DNA of 64,000 nt from JAJISG01 sp964347325 (GCA_964347325.1 CAYFYA010000009.1:1-64000); one strand, 5' to 3'; shown: positions 16,304 through 25,371, counted from the stretch's first letter. A program made the numbers and translations. The notes: a model not told the origin generated them from the letters alone.

Positions 16304-16879
16304 ATGGTCTCCGAGTATCAGATGAAGAGCAAGGTGTGCCTCGTCGGCGAGGCCGCCGTCGGGAAGACCAGCCTGATTAGCCGCTTTGTGAAGGACGAAT
16401 TCGACGATCGCTACGTGACCACCTTGGGCGCAAAGGTCTCAAAGAAGGAGATTCAGGTGGAGGTACCCGAGAATGACCTTATCATCCAGATGGACATGGT
16501 GATCTGGGACATCATGGGGGAGAAGGGCATCAGGGATCTACTCAAAGAGGCCTTCTTCCACGGGGCTCAGGGTATCCTCGCGGTCTGCGACCTCACCCGC
16601 TACTCGACTCTGAGGGAGCTGGACGATTGGGTGCAGTCGGTCTACAACGTGGTGGGAAACATCTCCGTCGTCTACGCCATCAACAAGGTTGACCTGAAGG
16701 ACGAGGTGATGGTCCTCTTTGACGAGAGGGAGGTTGCCATGGCGACGCAGGCCTTCGACGCCCCCCACTTCTACACCAGCGCGAAGACGGGGGCCAACGT
16801 ACAGATAGCATTCCAGAGCCTGGCGGACGATATCGTCAGGAGGAACCTGGCCACGGACATCATCCAGCTGGGGCCCTAG
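16304..16879 (+). CDS. Ras-like small GTPase (GTPase B)
   Basis: A 191-residue G-domain protein: P-loop GEAAVGKTS (15-23), G3 WDIMGE, G4 NKVD, G5 TSAKTG. G3 is D-I-M-G as in the other two GTPases here, but the residue after it is Glu rather than the catalytic Gln (Ras Q61), so hydrolysis may be slower or need a partner. There is no lipidation cysteine. GGGAGG (16285-16290) precedes ATG 16304 by 13 nt and a TATA-like TTTATGTAT sits at 16264-16272. Unlike the other two it has no adjacent receptor-type gene; it faces the ATP synthase operon and overlaps the end of a 44-residue membrane protein gene by 4 nt. Confidence 0.9.
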   Translation: MVSEYQMKSKVCLVGEAAVGKTSLISRFVKDEFDDRYVTTLGAKVSKKEIQVEVPENDLIIQMDMVIWDIMGEKGIRDLLKEAFFHGAQGILAVCDLTRYSTLRELDDWVQSVYNVVGNISVVYAINKVDLKDEVMVLFDEREVAMATQAFDAPHFYTSAKTGANVQIAFQSLADDIVRRNLATDIIQLGP

Positions 16880-17010
16880 GGGTTCAGGAGTCGCCAGACG
16901 ATAATGCCGTAGCCCAGGGCCAGAACTACAAGCGATAGAATCCATATCCAGCGGAAGAACCTCGCTCGATTCTCCCCAGATTCGAGCCAGGCGAAGAACC
17001 GCTCGATCAT
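16876..17010 (-). CDS. 44-residue single-span membrane protein at the end of the ATP synthase operon (ahaG position)
   Basis: ATG 17010 overlaps the TGA of atpD as ATGA, and the frame runs to TAG 16878-16876. The product is an amphipathic N-terminus (MIERFFAWLESGENRARFFR), one span (WIWILSLVVLALGYGIIV) and a short WRLLNP tail. The tight overlap implies translational coupling to atpD. In Methanosarcina the aha operon runs H-I-K-E-C-F-A-B-D-G, where AhaG is a small hydrophobic protein of unclear function; this gene has the G position. I infer an ATP synthase-associated peptide or assembly factor. Sequence kinship to AhaG is unproven. Its stop overlaps the convergent GTPase stop. Confidence 0.65.
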   Translation of the reverse strand: MIERFFAWLESGENRARFFRWIWILSLVVLALGYGIIVWRLLNP

Positions 17011-17630
17011 GCCCTCGCCTTGAACCTCTTCAGCCTGAAGATGTTCTCCCTCTCCATCTCCTCGAGCCGCTGACGGATGAAGTTCTCCGTATCGGCAAGC
17101 TCAGGGATGACCCGGTGCTCCAGGGCGTTCACCCTCCGCTTGACCTTCTCAATCTCCTCGATGAGGCGACGCATGGTCGTCTCGATCTCGGCGGCCACGA
17201 TGACGTCCTCGATGAGGCTCTCGTAGGCATCGGCCGCCTCGTCGATTCGAGCAGAGGTTCCGATGATGCCGTACCCCCTCTGAGGTATGGTCTTGCGGAC
17301 GCTGCGAGACTCGATCTTCGGGACAACTATTCCCATGACGTTCCTGGTGGTGAGCTCCAGCTGAGGGATGTCTATCAAAGCGTAGGCGGCGGACTTCACC
17401 ACCAGCTTTCCCCGTTCCGCCGTCGCTATGTTTATCTTCTCCTCAGCCTCGCGATACCTGTCAACCAGGTTGGATCGGACCTCCTTGGCGCGGTCGAGGA
17501 CCTTAAAGAACTCGACAATTAGGGCGTCCCGTTTGAGTTTTAACAGGCGGTGGCCCCGCTCTGCCATGCGACGAATCCGCCGAACCTGGAGGAGCTGGGA
17601 GCGAGTGGGCTTGTACTCCGCCAGGACCAT
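17007..17630 (-). CDS. atpD: A-type ATP synthase subunit D
   Basis: A 207-residue central-stalk subunit. It starts EYKPTRSQLLQVRRI and continues GHRLLKLKRDALIVEFF, the diagnostic D-subunit N-terminal helix. It ends in a long C-terminal helix (EEIEKVKRRVNALEHRVIPEL). It rotates inside the A3B3 head and joins subunit F. It begins at the base after the atpB stop and overlaps the 44-residue gene downstream. Confidence 0.96.
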   Translation of the reverse strand: MVLAEYKPTRSQLLQVRRIRRMAERGHRLLKLKRDALIVEFFKVLDRAKEVRSNLVDRYREAEEKINIATAERGKLVVKSAAYALIDIPQLELTTRNVMGIVVPKIESRSVRKTIPQRGYGIIGTSARIDEAADAYESLIEDVIVAAEIETTMRRLIEEIEKVKRRVNALEHRVIPELADTENFIRQRLEEMERENIFRLKRFKARA

Positions 17631-19013
17631 CTAGGCGGCCTTCCGGTGGGCTGGGTGGTATTGCTCCATGGTCTTCCGGTCTATCTTCGTCAACCAGGCC
17701 TCGTCGAGGCTCGCCAGGAGTTCCCATCCTATCTCGAGGGTCGACTCGATTTCCCTATCCTCCTCGGACCCCTGCCGTATGAACTCGTTTTCGAACCTGT
17801 CCGCGAAGTCCAGCAGTCTCCGGTCGCGGTCCGAGAGGGCCTCCTTCCCGACGATGGCCACGAGGCCCCGAGCGTCCTTCCCTTCGGCGTAGGCGGCATA
17901 GAGCTGGTCGGATACCTGCTTGTGGTCCTCCCGGGTTCTCCCCGGACCTATCCCTGCGTCCATGAGGCGGGAGAGTGATGGAAGTGGGTCGATGGGCGGA
18001 TAGATGCCCTTTCTGTGAAGCTCCCTGGCGACACCGATCTGGCCCTCGGTGATGTAGCCGGTAAGGTCTGCAATCGGATGGGTCCAGTCATCATCCGGAA
18101 TGGCCATGATGGGGATCTGGGTGATGCTCCCCTTCTTCCCCTTGATCCTGCCGGCCCGCTCGTAATTGGTCGCCAGGTCCGTGTAGGTGTATCCGGGATA
18201 ACCGCGACGTCCCGGGACCTCCTCCCTAGCGGCGCCGATCTGGCGGAGAGCCTCGGCGTAATTCGTCATGTCGGTCAGGATGACCAGGACGTGCATGTCA
18301 AGGTCGAAGGCCAGGAACTCGGCTGCGGTCAGCGCCATACGGGGGGTGATGAGCCTCTCGACGGCTGGGTCGTCGGCAAGGTTCAGGAATAGGACAGCCC
18401 GCTTCAGGGCTCCGGTCCTTTCGAAGTCGTTCATGAAGAGCCGGGCCTCTTCGTTGGTGATGCCCATAGCAGCGAAGACAACGGCGAAGGGCTCCACGGC
18501 GCCCGGCACCTTGGCTTGGCGAGCAATCTGAAGGGCCACCTCATTGTGGGGCAACCCGGCCCCGGAAAAGAGGGGGAGCTTCTGCCCCCGGACCAGGGTG
18601 TTCAGGCCGTCTATCGTGGAGATGCCCGTCTGGATGAACTCGCTGGGGTGGGCACGGGAGTAGGGGTTCATGGCCGAGCCAACGACCTCGCGACGGTCCT
18701 CGGGCAGAATCTTCGGTCCTCCATCGATAGGCTCGCCGCTTCCCGATAGCACGCGGCCCAGCATGTCCTGGGAGACACTTAGACGGATGGTCTCGCCGAG
18801 GAACTTCACGCTCGAGGAGCGATCGATGCCTCTGGTGCCCTCGAAGATCTGTACCACGACCATGTCGTGGGAGGTGTCTAGGACCTGACCTCGTCTTTTC
18901 TCCCCGTCGGGCAGGCTGACCTCAACGAGTTCGGCATACCCGACCGGATCAGTCTTCTCCACGAAGACGAGGGGCCCTGAGATCTCGGTGATCGTGCGGT
19001 ACTCCTTCACCAT
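17631..19013 (-). CDS. atpB: A-type ATP synthase subunit B (non-catalytic)
   Basis: A 460-residue regulatory nucleotide-binding subunit. It begins YRTITEISGPLVFVEKTDPV and contains LSGSGEPIDGGPKILPED and QTGISTIDGLNTLVRGQKLPLFSGAGLPHNE. The P-loop is replaced (SGAGLPHNE rather than GxxGxGKT), as is normal for B. ERAGRIKGKKGSITQIPI and the PLPSLSRLMDAGIG blocks follow. It forms the A3B3 hexamer with AtpA. Its ATG overlaps the atpA stop. Confidence 0.97.
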   Translation of the reverse strand: MVKEYRTITEISGPLVFVEKTDPVGYAELVEVSLPDGEKRRGQVLDTSHDMVVVQIFEGTRGIDRSSSVKFLGETIRLSVSQDMLGRVLSGSGEPIDGGPKILPEDRREVVGSAMNPYSRAHPSEFIQTGISTIDGLNTLVRGQKLPLFSGAGLPHNEVALQIARQAKVPGAVEPFAVVFAAMGITNEEARLFMNDFERTGALKRAVLFLNLADDPAVERLITPRMALTAAEFLAFDLDMHVLVILTDMTNYAEALRQIGAAREEVPGRRGYPGYTYTDLATNYERAGRIKGKKGSITQIPIMAIPDDDWTHPIADLTGYITEGQIGVARELHRKGIYPPIDPLPSLSRLMDAGIGPGRTREDHKQVSDQLYAAYAEGKDARGLVAIVGKEALSDRDRRLLDFADRFENEFIRQGSEEDREIESTLEIGWELLASLDEAWLTKIDRKTMEQYHPAHRKAA

Positions 19014-20782
19014 CAGCTAGCCTCCAGCTTCCTGAACTCCTCCTCCATCTGGCCCATCGTCTCCTTCATCTCCTCCTCCAGGTTCTCCTCGTACTTCACC
19101 CGCGATAGACGGGCCCGAGAGGGGAGGTTGGCGATCTCCGATATCGGAATCTCCAGATTCAGGGCGCGCCGCCCCAGCTCATCGTACCTTTTGATCGCCT
19201 CAATAAGGTGGAACTGGTTCTCCAGGGTGCAGTAGGTGTCCACAGGATGGAAGGCGTTCTGCTGGAGGAAGTACTCCCTGATCATCCGGGCCGTCTCCAG
19301 GGTGAGCTGCTGGTCCTCAGGCAGAGCGTCGGCACCGACGAGACGGACGATCTCCTCCAGCTCTGACTCCTCCTGAAGGATGCGCTGCGCCCACTCTCGA
19401 AGCGAAGGCCAGTTCTCGTGAACCTTCTTCTGGAACCACTCCTTGAGGGTGGGAGAGTAGAGGCTGTAGGACGTGAGCCAGTTGATGGCCGGGAAGTGGC
19501 GTCTCTCCCGTAGCTTCGTGTCCAGGGCCCAGAAAACCTTGGCGATGCGAAGGGTGCCCTGAGTTACGGGTTCCGAGAAGTCGCCACCCGAGGGTGAAAC
19601 GGCGCCGACCACGGAGACGCTTCCCTCCGCGCCGTTGAGGGTCGTGGCGCGCCCCGCTCGTTCGTAGAATTCAGAGAGACGAGCGGCTAGGTAGGCTGGG
19701 AAGCCCTCTTCTCCGGGCATCTCCTCCAATCGAGAGCTGATCTCCCTCATGGCCTCCGCCCAGCGGCTCGTGCTGTCCGCGGTGAGGTAGACGTGATACC
19801 CCATGTCTCTGTAGTACTCTGCCATGGTCATCCCGGTGTAGACGGACGCCTCCCGGGCGGCCACGGGCATGTTACTGGTGTTGGCGACCATGATCGTCCT
19901 GTCCATGAGGGGCTCCCCCGTCTTGGGATCCACTGTCTCAGGCAGCATGGTCAGCATCTCGGTCATCTCGTTCCCCCGCTCGCCGCATCCGATGTAGATG
20001 ACGATCTGGGCGTCGCACCACTTGGTGAGCTGATGCCCGCTCACCGTCTTTCCCGTTCCGAAACCACCTGGGATGGCGGCCGTGCCACCCTTGGCAAGCG
20101 GGAATAGGAAGTCGAACACCCGCTGCCCCGTCAGCAGTGGCACCGAGGGCATCAGACGCTCCTTCACTGGTCGCGGGAGTCGGACGGGCCAAGTCTGCAT
20201 CGCGGTCTGGGTCGTGCCGTCCTGCATTGTCAGGACGGTGTCTTCCACGCTTACCTGGCCCTCGCGGACGTCCTTGACGGTCCCTTTCAGCCTCGGCGGC
20301 GCAAGAACCCGGTGCTCGACGTGCTTCGCCTCCTGGACCAGGCCGATGATTTCCCCACCGTTCAGTTCGTCGCCTGGCTTCACTCGCGGCTTGAACTCCC
20401 ACCTCGCGCCCCGATCCAAGGCGTTGGCACGAACGCCTCGAAGGATGTAGTCTCCCATCCGATCCTTAAGCACCGGCAATGGCCTCTGGACTCCGTCCAA
20501 TATGCTTCCCAAGAGACCGGGGCCTAGCTCCACCAGAAGCGGCTGTCCAGTGTCAATGACCCTCTCGCCAGGACGAAGGCCGCTGGAGTCCTCGTAGACC
20601 TGTATGACGGTCCGATCACCTGCGAGGCCAATGACCTCGCCCATGAGCTCCTCCTCGCCAACCAGGACGACATCGTACATCCGAGGCATGATGCCCGTGG
20701 CGGTAATGACTGGTCCCGCTACGCGATAGATCTCGCCCGTCTTGCCCTCGGGGGCATCCTTCGATTTCACGGCTGTTGCCAT
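19013..20782 (-). CDS. atpA: A-type ATP synthase subunit A (catalytic)
   Basis: A 589-residue catalytic subunit of normal length. The Walker A motif is GGFGTGKTVSGHQL, followed by YIGCGERGNEMTEML (catalytic Glu region) and ADSTSRWAEAMREISSRLEEMPGEEGFPAYL. The A-type non-homologous bulge region lies at about 115-190 (RVLAPPRLKGTVKDV). There is no intein at the P-loop, a frequent insertion site in archaeal atpA. ATG 20782 lies nine bases below the atpF stop. Confidence 0.97.
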   Translation of the reverse strand: MATAVKSKDAPEGKTGEIYRVAGPVITATGIMPRMYDVVLVGEEELMGEVIGLAGDRTVIQVYEDSSGLRPGERVIDTGQPLLVELGPGLLGSILDGVQRPLPVLKDRMGDYILRGVRANALDRGARWEFKPRVKPGDELNGGEIIGLVQEAKHVEHRVLAPPRLKGTVKDVREGQVSVEDTVLTMQDGTTQTAMQTWPVRLPRPVKERLMPSVPLLTGQRVFDFLFPLAKGGTAAIPGGFGTGKTVSGHQLTKWCDAQIVIYIGCGERGNEMTEMLTMLPETVDPKTGEPLMDRTIMVANTSNMPVAAREASVYTGMTMAEYYRDMGYHVYLTADSTSRWAEAMREISSRLEEMPGEEGFPAYLAARLSEFYERAGRATTLNGAEGSVSVVGAVSPSGGDFSEPVTQGTLRIAKVFWALDTKLRERRHFPAINWLTSYSLYSPTLKEWFQKKVHENWPSLREWAQRILQEESELEEIVRLVGADALPEDQQLTLETARMIREYFLQQNAFHPVDTYCTLENQFHLIEAIKRYDELGRRALNLEIPISEIANLPSRARLSRVKYEENLEEEMKETMGQMEEEFRKLEAS

Positions 20783-20790
20783 TCACTCAC

Positions 20791-21093
20791 CTAGTCAGTC
20801 TTGAAGAGATCAACACCAATGGCCCGCTTCACCTTCTCACGGAGGTCTTCCTCCTCCTCGCCGCCGACGGCGACCACGACGGGCCTGGGAAGGCTCCGGA
20901 GCCTCCTTCGCATGCCGAGGGAGAGGTTGGACATCTCGTCGTTCTTCAGCACCAGGATGCCTACCTCCTCGTCCTCGATGGTTTCCTCAACGATCCTCTC
21001 CATCTCCTCAGGAAGGGTCGAGCGAATCTTCCGGACCCCCGCCAGCCGGAAACCGATGACAAACTCATCACTCCCTACAACAGCTATCTCCAC
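20791..21093 (-). CDS. atpF: A-type ATP synthase subunit F
   Basis: A 100-residue Rossmann-like stalk subunit: VVGSDEFVIGFRLAGVRKI at the N-terminus, then EDEEVGILVLKNDEM, typical of NtpG/AtpF. It binds the D subunit and regulates ATP hydrolysis. It starts at GTG 21093, directly after the atpC stop, consistent with coupled translation. Confidence 0.93.
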   Translation of the reverse strand: MEIAVVGSDEFVIGFRLAGVRKIRSTLPEEMERIVEETIEDEEVGILVLKNDEMSNLSLGMRRRLRSLPRPVVVAVGGEEEEDLREKVKRAIGVDLFKTD

Positions 21094-22176
21094 TCAGATC
21101 ACCAGCATCTCGCGAATTGTATCCTCATCCAGGCCGCTTGCCTTGCCCCTGGAGATGATTCTGACATTCCCCACCTCGTTGGTTTTCCGTACCAAGTAGT
21201 CGAGGACCGGCAGGACGGAGAGGGGGTGAAGGTTGCCTCCCGTGGCAGCCTGTTTCAGGTGCCATTTCTCCATCGCCCGGATCCCGTCCGCAATCCGGGG
21301 CTTCTCCACCGTGAGATAAGGGGAGAGAACCTCGTGGAAGGGCGTCTCCCGGAGCCTCTCAACTAGGGCCGGAAGTTCAATCCCCATCATTCCCGACAGA
21401 CTCTCCTTGGAAAGGTTCAACCCGCCGTTAATGAAGATCTGCCTCGCCTCGACCCCCTCGATGCCTCGAACTCGTAGAAGGGTCTGAAGGTTGACAAGGT
21501 CGATCTCTCTCCTGATGAAGTTGTGGAACAGCCGGCTGGGTTCCGGCGTTGGCGGAACGGTCTCCAGCAGGTGCTCGTAGAATACCTTGTCCAGAAGGTC
21601 CTCGTAGGCGGCCAGGCTCGTTAGCTCAGAAGCCGTGGGCGGAAGGCCCATGAGGACCGGGCCGTAAATGGTGGGCTCGAGGGCCTCAACAACCTCGTCC
21701 AGGGTCTCCAAGGCGATCAGGCTCCTGAGGGAATCCAGGGGGAAGCTCCCTGCGGGTATCATGTCCTCCAGGATTTCCTCGTCCGTGGCGCCGTAGAATC
21801 GCCCTCGCAGGACCGTCTTGATGTTCCAGACATCCCAGCGATCTAGGAAGGCAGCGATCATCTCCTTCAGCGGACCTTCGGAGAACTCGATGATTTCATG
21901 GAAGACCTTTGCCAGGTTGTTTCGCGTCGCCATTTCCACTAGGTCGACACCGGAGTAGCGGGTGGCGAGCTCCCTGATTTCCTCGTTGTACTGGCCCTCG
22001 CCTAGGACCCTTGCGATTTCGGGGATCGACATCTTCAGAAACCTGTCGTATGTGGTCTTGGTGAGGAGGAGGGCTTTCTTGGCTTTCACCCGGGCGGTGA
22101 CGTATGGGTAGTTACCCAGATCAATCGGAAGACGATCCCTGATTCTCTTGGCCAGAGATGCCCTCCGTACCGCCAC
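21094..22176 (-). CDS. atpC: A-type ATP synthase subunit C
   Basis: A 360-residue, mostly helical socket subunit (NtpC/V-type d family). It begins with the basic segment RIRDRLPIDLGNYPYVTARVKAKKALLL and contains the conserved DRWDVWNIKTVLRGRFYGAT. It couples the central stalk to the rotating c-ring. The start is GTG 22176, one base after the atpE stop. Confidence 0.94.
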   Translation of the reverse strand: MAVRRASLAKRIRDRLPIDLGNYPYVTARVKAKKALLLTKTTYDRFLKMSIPEIARVLGEGQYNEEIRELATRYSGVDLVEMATRNNLAKVFHEIIEFSEGPLKEMIAAFLDRWDVWNIKTVLRGRFYGATDEEILEDMIPAGSFPLDSLRSLIALETLDEVVEALEPTIYGPVLMGLPPTASELTSLAAYEDLLDKVFYEHLLETVPPTPEPSRLFHNFIRREIDLVNLQTLLRVRGIEGVEARQIFINGGLNLSKESLSGMMGIELPALVERLRETPFHEVLSPYLTVEKPRIADGIRAMEKWHLKQAATGGNLHPLSVLPVLDYLVRKTNEVGNVRIISRGKASGLDEDTIREMLVI

Positions 22177-22177
22177 G

Positions 22178-22735
22178 TTAGTCCCCCTCCCACAGTAGTT
22201 CCGCGACCTCCTTGATGATGTCCTCCCAAAGGTCTTCGAGGAAGGTCTCGTAGGTGAGGTCGATGCGGCGACTCCCGTCCCTGCTCTCGATAACGAATCC
22301 GCCGATGCAGTCGAGATCGCCTATGACTTCGGTCTTCACTAGTCGTCCAAGGACCTCCGCGTCGCGCTCGTTGCTTCGGACGAAACCTTCGGAGATATCC
22401 TCCTGGTGTCTCTGAACCAGGGCCACCAGGAGGGCTTTGTCGGGACCCTGCTTCCGGAGCCGTTCCCGAGCACTCCTCAGGATACCATCCAGGACCTCCT
22501 TTTGAGCCTGGAGCGCGACTCTCCGGGCCTCCAATTCAGCCCTTGAGGTCTCCCTCTGTTGTCGCCTTGATGCTTCTGTCTCGGCCTGAGATTTCCTCTC
22601 CTGGGTCAGCTCCTCACCCTCGGCTCGCACCTCGGCAAGCATCCGCTCGCGCTCCTCGTCCGCGGATGCCAGTATCGCATCCGCTTCGCGCCTCCCGCGG
22701 TCGAGGATCTCCTCGACCACCTTATCCAATGACAT
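22178..22735 (-). CDS. atpE: A-type ATP synthase subunit E (peripheral stalk)
   Basis: A 185-residue stalk subunit. The N-terminal ~100 residues are a charged right-handed coiled coil (GRREADAILASADEERERML). The C-terminal domain has GFVIESRDGSRRIDLTYETF, the conserved globular-head signature. It pairs with AtpH to form the peripheral stator. Confidence 0.92.
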   Translation of the reverse strand: MSLDKVVEEILDRGRREADAILASADEERERMLAEVRAEGEELTQERKSQAETEASRRQQRETSRAELEARRVALQAQKEVLDGILRSARERLRKQGPDKALLVALVQRHQEDISEGFVRSNERDAEVLGRLVKTEVIGDLDCIGGFVIESRDGSRRIDLTYETFLEDLWEDIIKEVAELLWEGD

Positions 22736-22748
22736 CTCGTTCTGGCGC

Positions 22749-22985
22749 CTAGCCCGCGACGGTCGGAATCAGCCCCACCATGATGATCGCCACGACGAGG
22801 CCGAAGATGATGATCGTCTCGGGGATGACCATCAGTACCAGTCCCCGAACAAATAGCTCCGGTTTTTCAGCCATGGCACCCACGGCAGCGCCTCCAATCA
22901 CCTTCTCTGCCCACGCGGTCGCGAATGCTGCGCCCACGATGGTCAGGGCCGCGCACAACGCCAGCATCTCTACTTCGAACACCAT
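22749..22985 (-). CDS. atpK: A-type ATP synthase proteolipid subunit K (c-ring)
   Basis: A 78-residue two-span proteolipid. The first hairpin helix is LALCAALTIVGAAFATAWA, then GGAAVGAMAEKPELF, then the second helix with the ion-binding Glu in VIPETIIIFGLVVAII. The single two-helix hairpin form with one Glu per subunit is typical for ATP synthesis. Ligands for Na+ are not obvious, so H+ coupling is the simpler guess. AGGTGAAA lies just upstream of ATG 22985 as a ribosome-binding site. Confidence 0.95.
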   Translation of the reverse strand: MVFEVEMLALCAALTIVGAAFATAWAEKVIGGAAVGAMAEKPELFVRGLVLMVIPETIIIFGLVVAIIMVGLIPTVAG

Positions 22986-23001
22986 TCTTTTTCACCTCTT
23001 T

Positions 23002-24981
23002 TCAAACCGTTTGTGTAGCTTGAGCCCCGAAGGGCTTGAAGGGCATTCCATTACCCTTGAAGAACTTCATGAAGAACTCTACATAGTTAAGCCTGAGCGC
23101 CTGAATTCCCGAACTCAGTCCGCCCAATAGGAGGACGATCATCTGAGCTCCAACCAAGAGGAAGATCCCGAAGGCGACCAGAAGTATTCCTTGGTCGAAT
23201 ATCAATCCGTTGAAGATTGCGACGTTGAGGGACTCCGCGATATGTGCCTTCGCGACGGCCAGTCCCGCCAACCTGGTGTAGGAAATCATGTTGGCCAGCA
23301 GGCCTGCCACTTCAAGGATAGCGACGGGGTTCCCGATGGTCACTAACTCCATGACCGCCATGATGACGGCTCCGCCCAGGAGGAAGCCAAAGGCGACCCA
23401 GGGAATGGTGAAGCCGAAGATCTCTAGGCCGCCGGCTGGAACCCACAAGAACACGTTGTCCCAGACCCAGCCACCGATACGATTCCATTGGACTCGGAAG
23501 ATAATAATCATGAATAACCCTAGCAGGACGAAGAACCATGCAGCCTTTGCGGCTGCATGACGTCTGTCATGCTGAAGTTCATTATAGAATCCTATGATGA
23601 AGCCGAGCCCTAGGTGGAGAAAGGCAGCGACGATGGAGAGGATCAGCAGATCCATTACGTCAACGAGTTTGCGGAGAACGGGCTCGATAGGGATATCCAC
23701 TCCCATGAGCATCTCCCAACTGACCTCCACTGGAGCTCCGGGCTCATGGTGGACCTCTGGGGCGTGGAACGGGATTCCAAAGGCGTCGGCATAGATGAAG
23801 GTCCCGAAGAATGCGGTCACGATCCCCGCGACTAAGATAATGGCAAGGAACCGCCTCAAGTCTACACTGCGCTTGACCTTGCTCAGGCCGATGATTCCGA
23901 TGACGGCCAGGACGATACCATACCCAAGGTCGCCGACCATCATGCCGAAGAAGACGGGGAGGATGACGAAAAGGGCCAGCGTCGGATCCACTTCCTTTGG
24001 GTGCGGGGTCGAGAACAGCTGCGTGAGGAGTTCGAAGGACCTGACCGGTTCTGGGTTGTCCAGGAGGACCGGAGACTCTTCCACCTCGCTCTCCAGCTGA
24101 TCCACGTAGAGGCTGCCCAGATTCTGCAGCCGACTGCTGACCTCCTCCCAGCGCTCCTTCGGAATCCAACCCTCCGCCACGAAGGAGTGCTCGCTGGCGG
24201 CGAACCTCAGCGGGGCCTCCGCCTTCTCTACCTCCTGCGTGAAGAAGTCCTCCGCAGAGACAACGAAGGAGGCGAACCGCTGACGGAGGATTGTGAGGCG
24301 ACCGCGCACCTCCTCCAACGTCGACTCCAGCTTCCTCTTCTCTTCCAGAAGGTCCCCAAGCATGACCCTCGGGTCACCCTCACTCCCCGGGACCTCCAGC
24401 GGGACGAAGCCGAGTCGTGAGAGGAGCTCTCTGACCTCGGACTCATGCCCCTTCTCAACGAACAGAGCCAGCACGGCACCAGTCCGGAGGACCTCATACC
24501 TCTCCGTAATCTCGTCCAGGCCCACTAGATCCCTGGGCAGTGTTCCCACAAAGACCGCAAGGTTCTCATAGCCGGAGTACTCGGACAGTTCGAGGCCAAG
24601 GTCAGCGAAAGGTGCAATGGCCTCAATGCGCGGGTTCAGGTCGGCCAGCAGCTCCTCGATGCCCGTCCTAGTCTCGTCCTCCTCCCGGATGTTGAGTTCG
24701 AGGGTCAGGAGTTTCTGCTGGGCATCGGGGCCCACCTCCTCTCGCTCGATGATCTTCAATGTCTGCAGCTCGAGGACGCCGGCAATAGACCTCAGCTTCA
24801 GAAGGGTCTCGGAGACCTCGGAGGCGGTCTCGAGCGGCTGCCCCATCTCGAAGGTCTCGTCCGCGTCCTCGAAGTCCACGATGTGAAGGGCCTGGAGGCC
24901 ATAGAGTGCATCTATGGTCTGGGGTAGCAGGTCGCGAGGCCCGACGATGAGGGCCCGGACCATCTCCTTAGGTCTCAGCAT
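23002..24981 (-). CDS. atpI: A-type ATP synthase subunit I (a subunit)
   Basis: A 659-residue stator subunit with an N-terminal cytosolic coiled-coil half and a C-terminal half of about seven to eight spans. The membrane half includes PTLALFVILPVFFGMMVGDLGYG, GFTIPWVAFGFLLGGAVIMA and YTRLAGLAVAKAHIA; the last holds the half-channel Arg. I chose ATG 24981 (MLRPKEMVRAL) because GGAGG lies 8 nt upstream and it slightly overlaps the end of atpH. ATG 24963 is an alternative. Confidence 0.95.
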   Translation of the reverse strand: MLRPKEMVRALIVGPRDLLPQTIDALYGLQALHIVDFEDADETFEMGQPLETASEVSETLLKLRSIAGVLELQTLKIIEREEVGPDAQQKLLTLELNIREEDETRTGIEELLADLNPRIEAIAPFADLGLELSEYSGYENLAVFVGTLPRDLVGLDEITERYEVLRTGAVLALFVEKGHESEVRELLSRLGFVPLEVPGSEGDPRVMLGDLLEEKRKLESTLEEVRGRLTILRQRFASFVVSAEDFFTQEVEKAEAPLRFAASEHSFVAEGWIPKERWEEVSSRLQNLGSLYVDQLESEVEESPVLLDNPEPVRSFELLTQLFSTPHPKEVDPTLALFVILPVFFGMMVGDLGYGIVLAVIGIIGLSKVKRSVDLRRFLAIILVAGIVTAFFGTFIYADAFGIPFHAPEVHHEPGAPVEVSWEMLMGVDIPIEPVLRKLVDVMDLLILSIVAAFLHLGLGFIIGFYNELQHDRRHAAAKAAWFFVLLGLFMIIIFRVQWNRIGGWVWDNVFLWVPAGGLEIFGFTIPWVAFGFLLGGAVIMAVMELVTIGNPVAILEVAGLLANMISYTRLAGLAVAKAHIAESLNVAIFNGLIFDQGILLVAFGIFLLVGAQMIVLLLGGLSSGIQALRLNYVEFFMKFFKGNGMPFKPFGAQATQTV

Positions 24982-25303
24982 GAACTGCCTCCTCGAACCT
25001 CTTGAGGAGAAGCTCAATGGCCCGGTCGACCTTACCCGATGCAACTGCCCTTATTCTCTGGGCTTCTTCGTTTCCCCTTTCGAGTATTTCCTTGAGCTCA
25101 GCTTGCATGGCCGCCGCGGCAGCCTCAAGGACTTCCTGATACCGCCTCTCTGCCTGCTGTCGGAGATCGGCCTCGAGGTTCAAGGACTCCCCCTTAGCCT
25201 TCCGGAGCCGACGATCCTTTTCCTCCTCAGACCTGGCTTTGAGGTCCCGGACTTGTCGCTCCGCTTCCCTTACCTTCTCGAGGGCTTCCAGCCGCTGAGC
25301 CAT
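24968..25303 (-). CDS. atpH: A-type ATP synthase subunit H (peripheral stalk coiled coil)
   Basis: A 111-residue, almost wholly helical and charged protein (LEALEKVREAERQVRDLKA and EKDRRLRKAKGE), matching AhaH/AtpH, which pairs with AtpE. It is the first gene of the operon. ATG 25303 lies 28-35 nt below a GGTTTAAG box, so the longer open frame up to 25603 is rejected; that extension also overlaps the divergent protease gene. Confidence 0.88.
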   Translation of the reverse strand: MAQRLEALEKVREAERQVRDLKARSEEEKDRRLRKAKGESLNLEADLRQQAERRYQEVLEAAAAAMQAELKEILERGNEEAQRIRAVASGKVDRAIELLLKRFEEAVHAET

Positions 25304-25330
25304 GGGCGGCTGCACAAACTTTGGGGCCGA

Positions 25331-25338
25331 CTTAAACC
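25331..25338 (-). promoter_or_regulatory. TATA box of the ATP synthase operon
   Basis: Minus-strand GGTTTAAG lies 28-35 nt upstream of the atpH ATG. It sits in a 68-bp gap between the divergent atpH and M48 protease genes, so both promoters must fit here. Confidence 0.6.
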
Positions 25339-25371
25339 TTACGTGGACGACCTCGTCGAGGATACCTAGCC

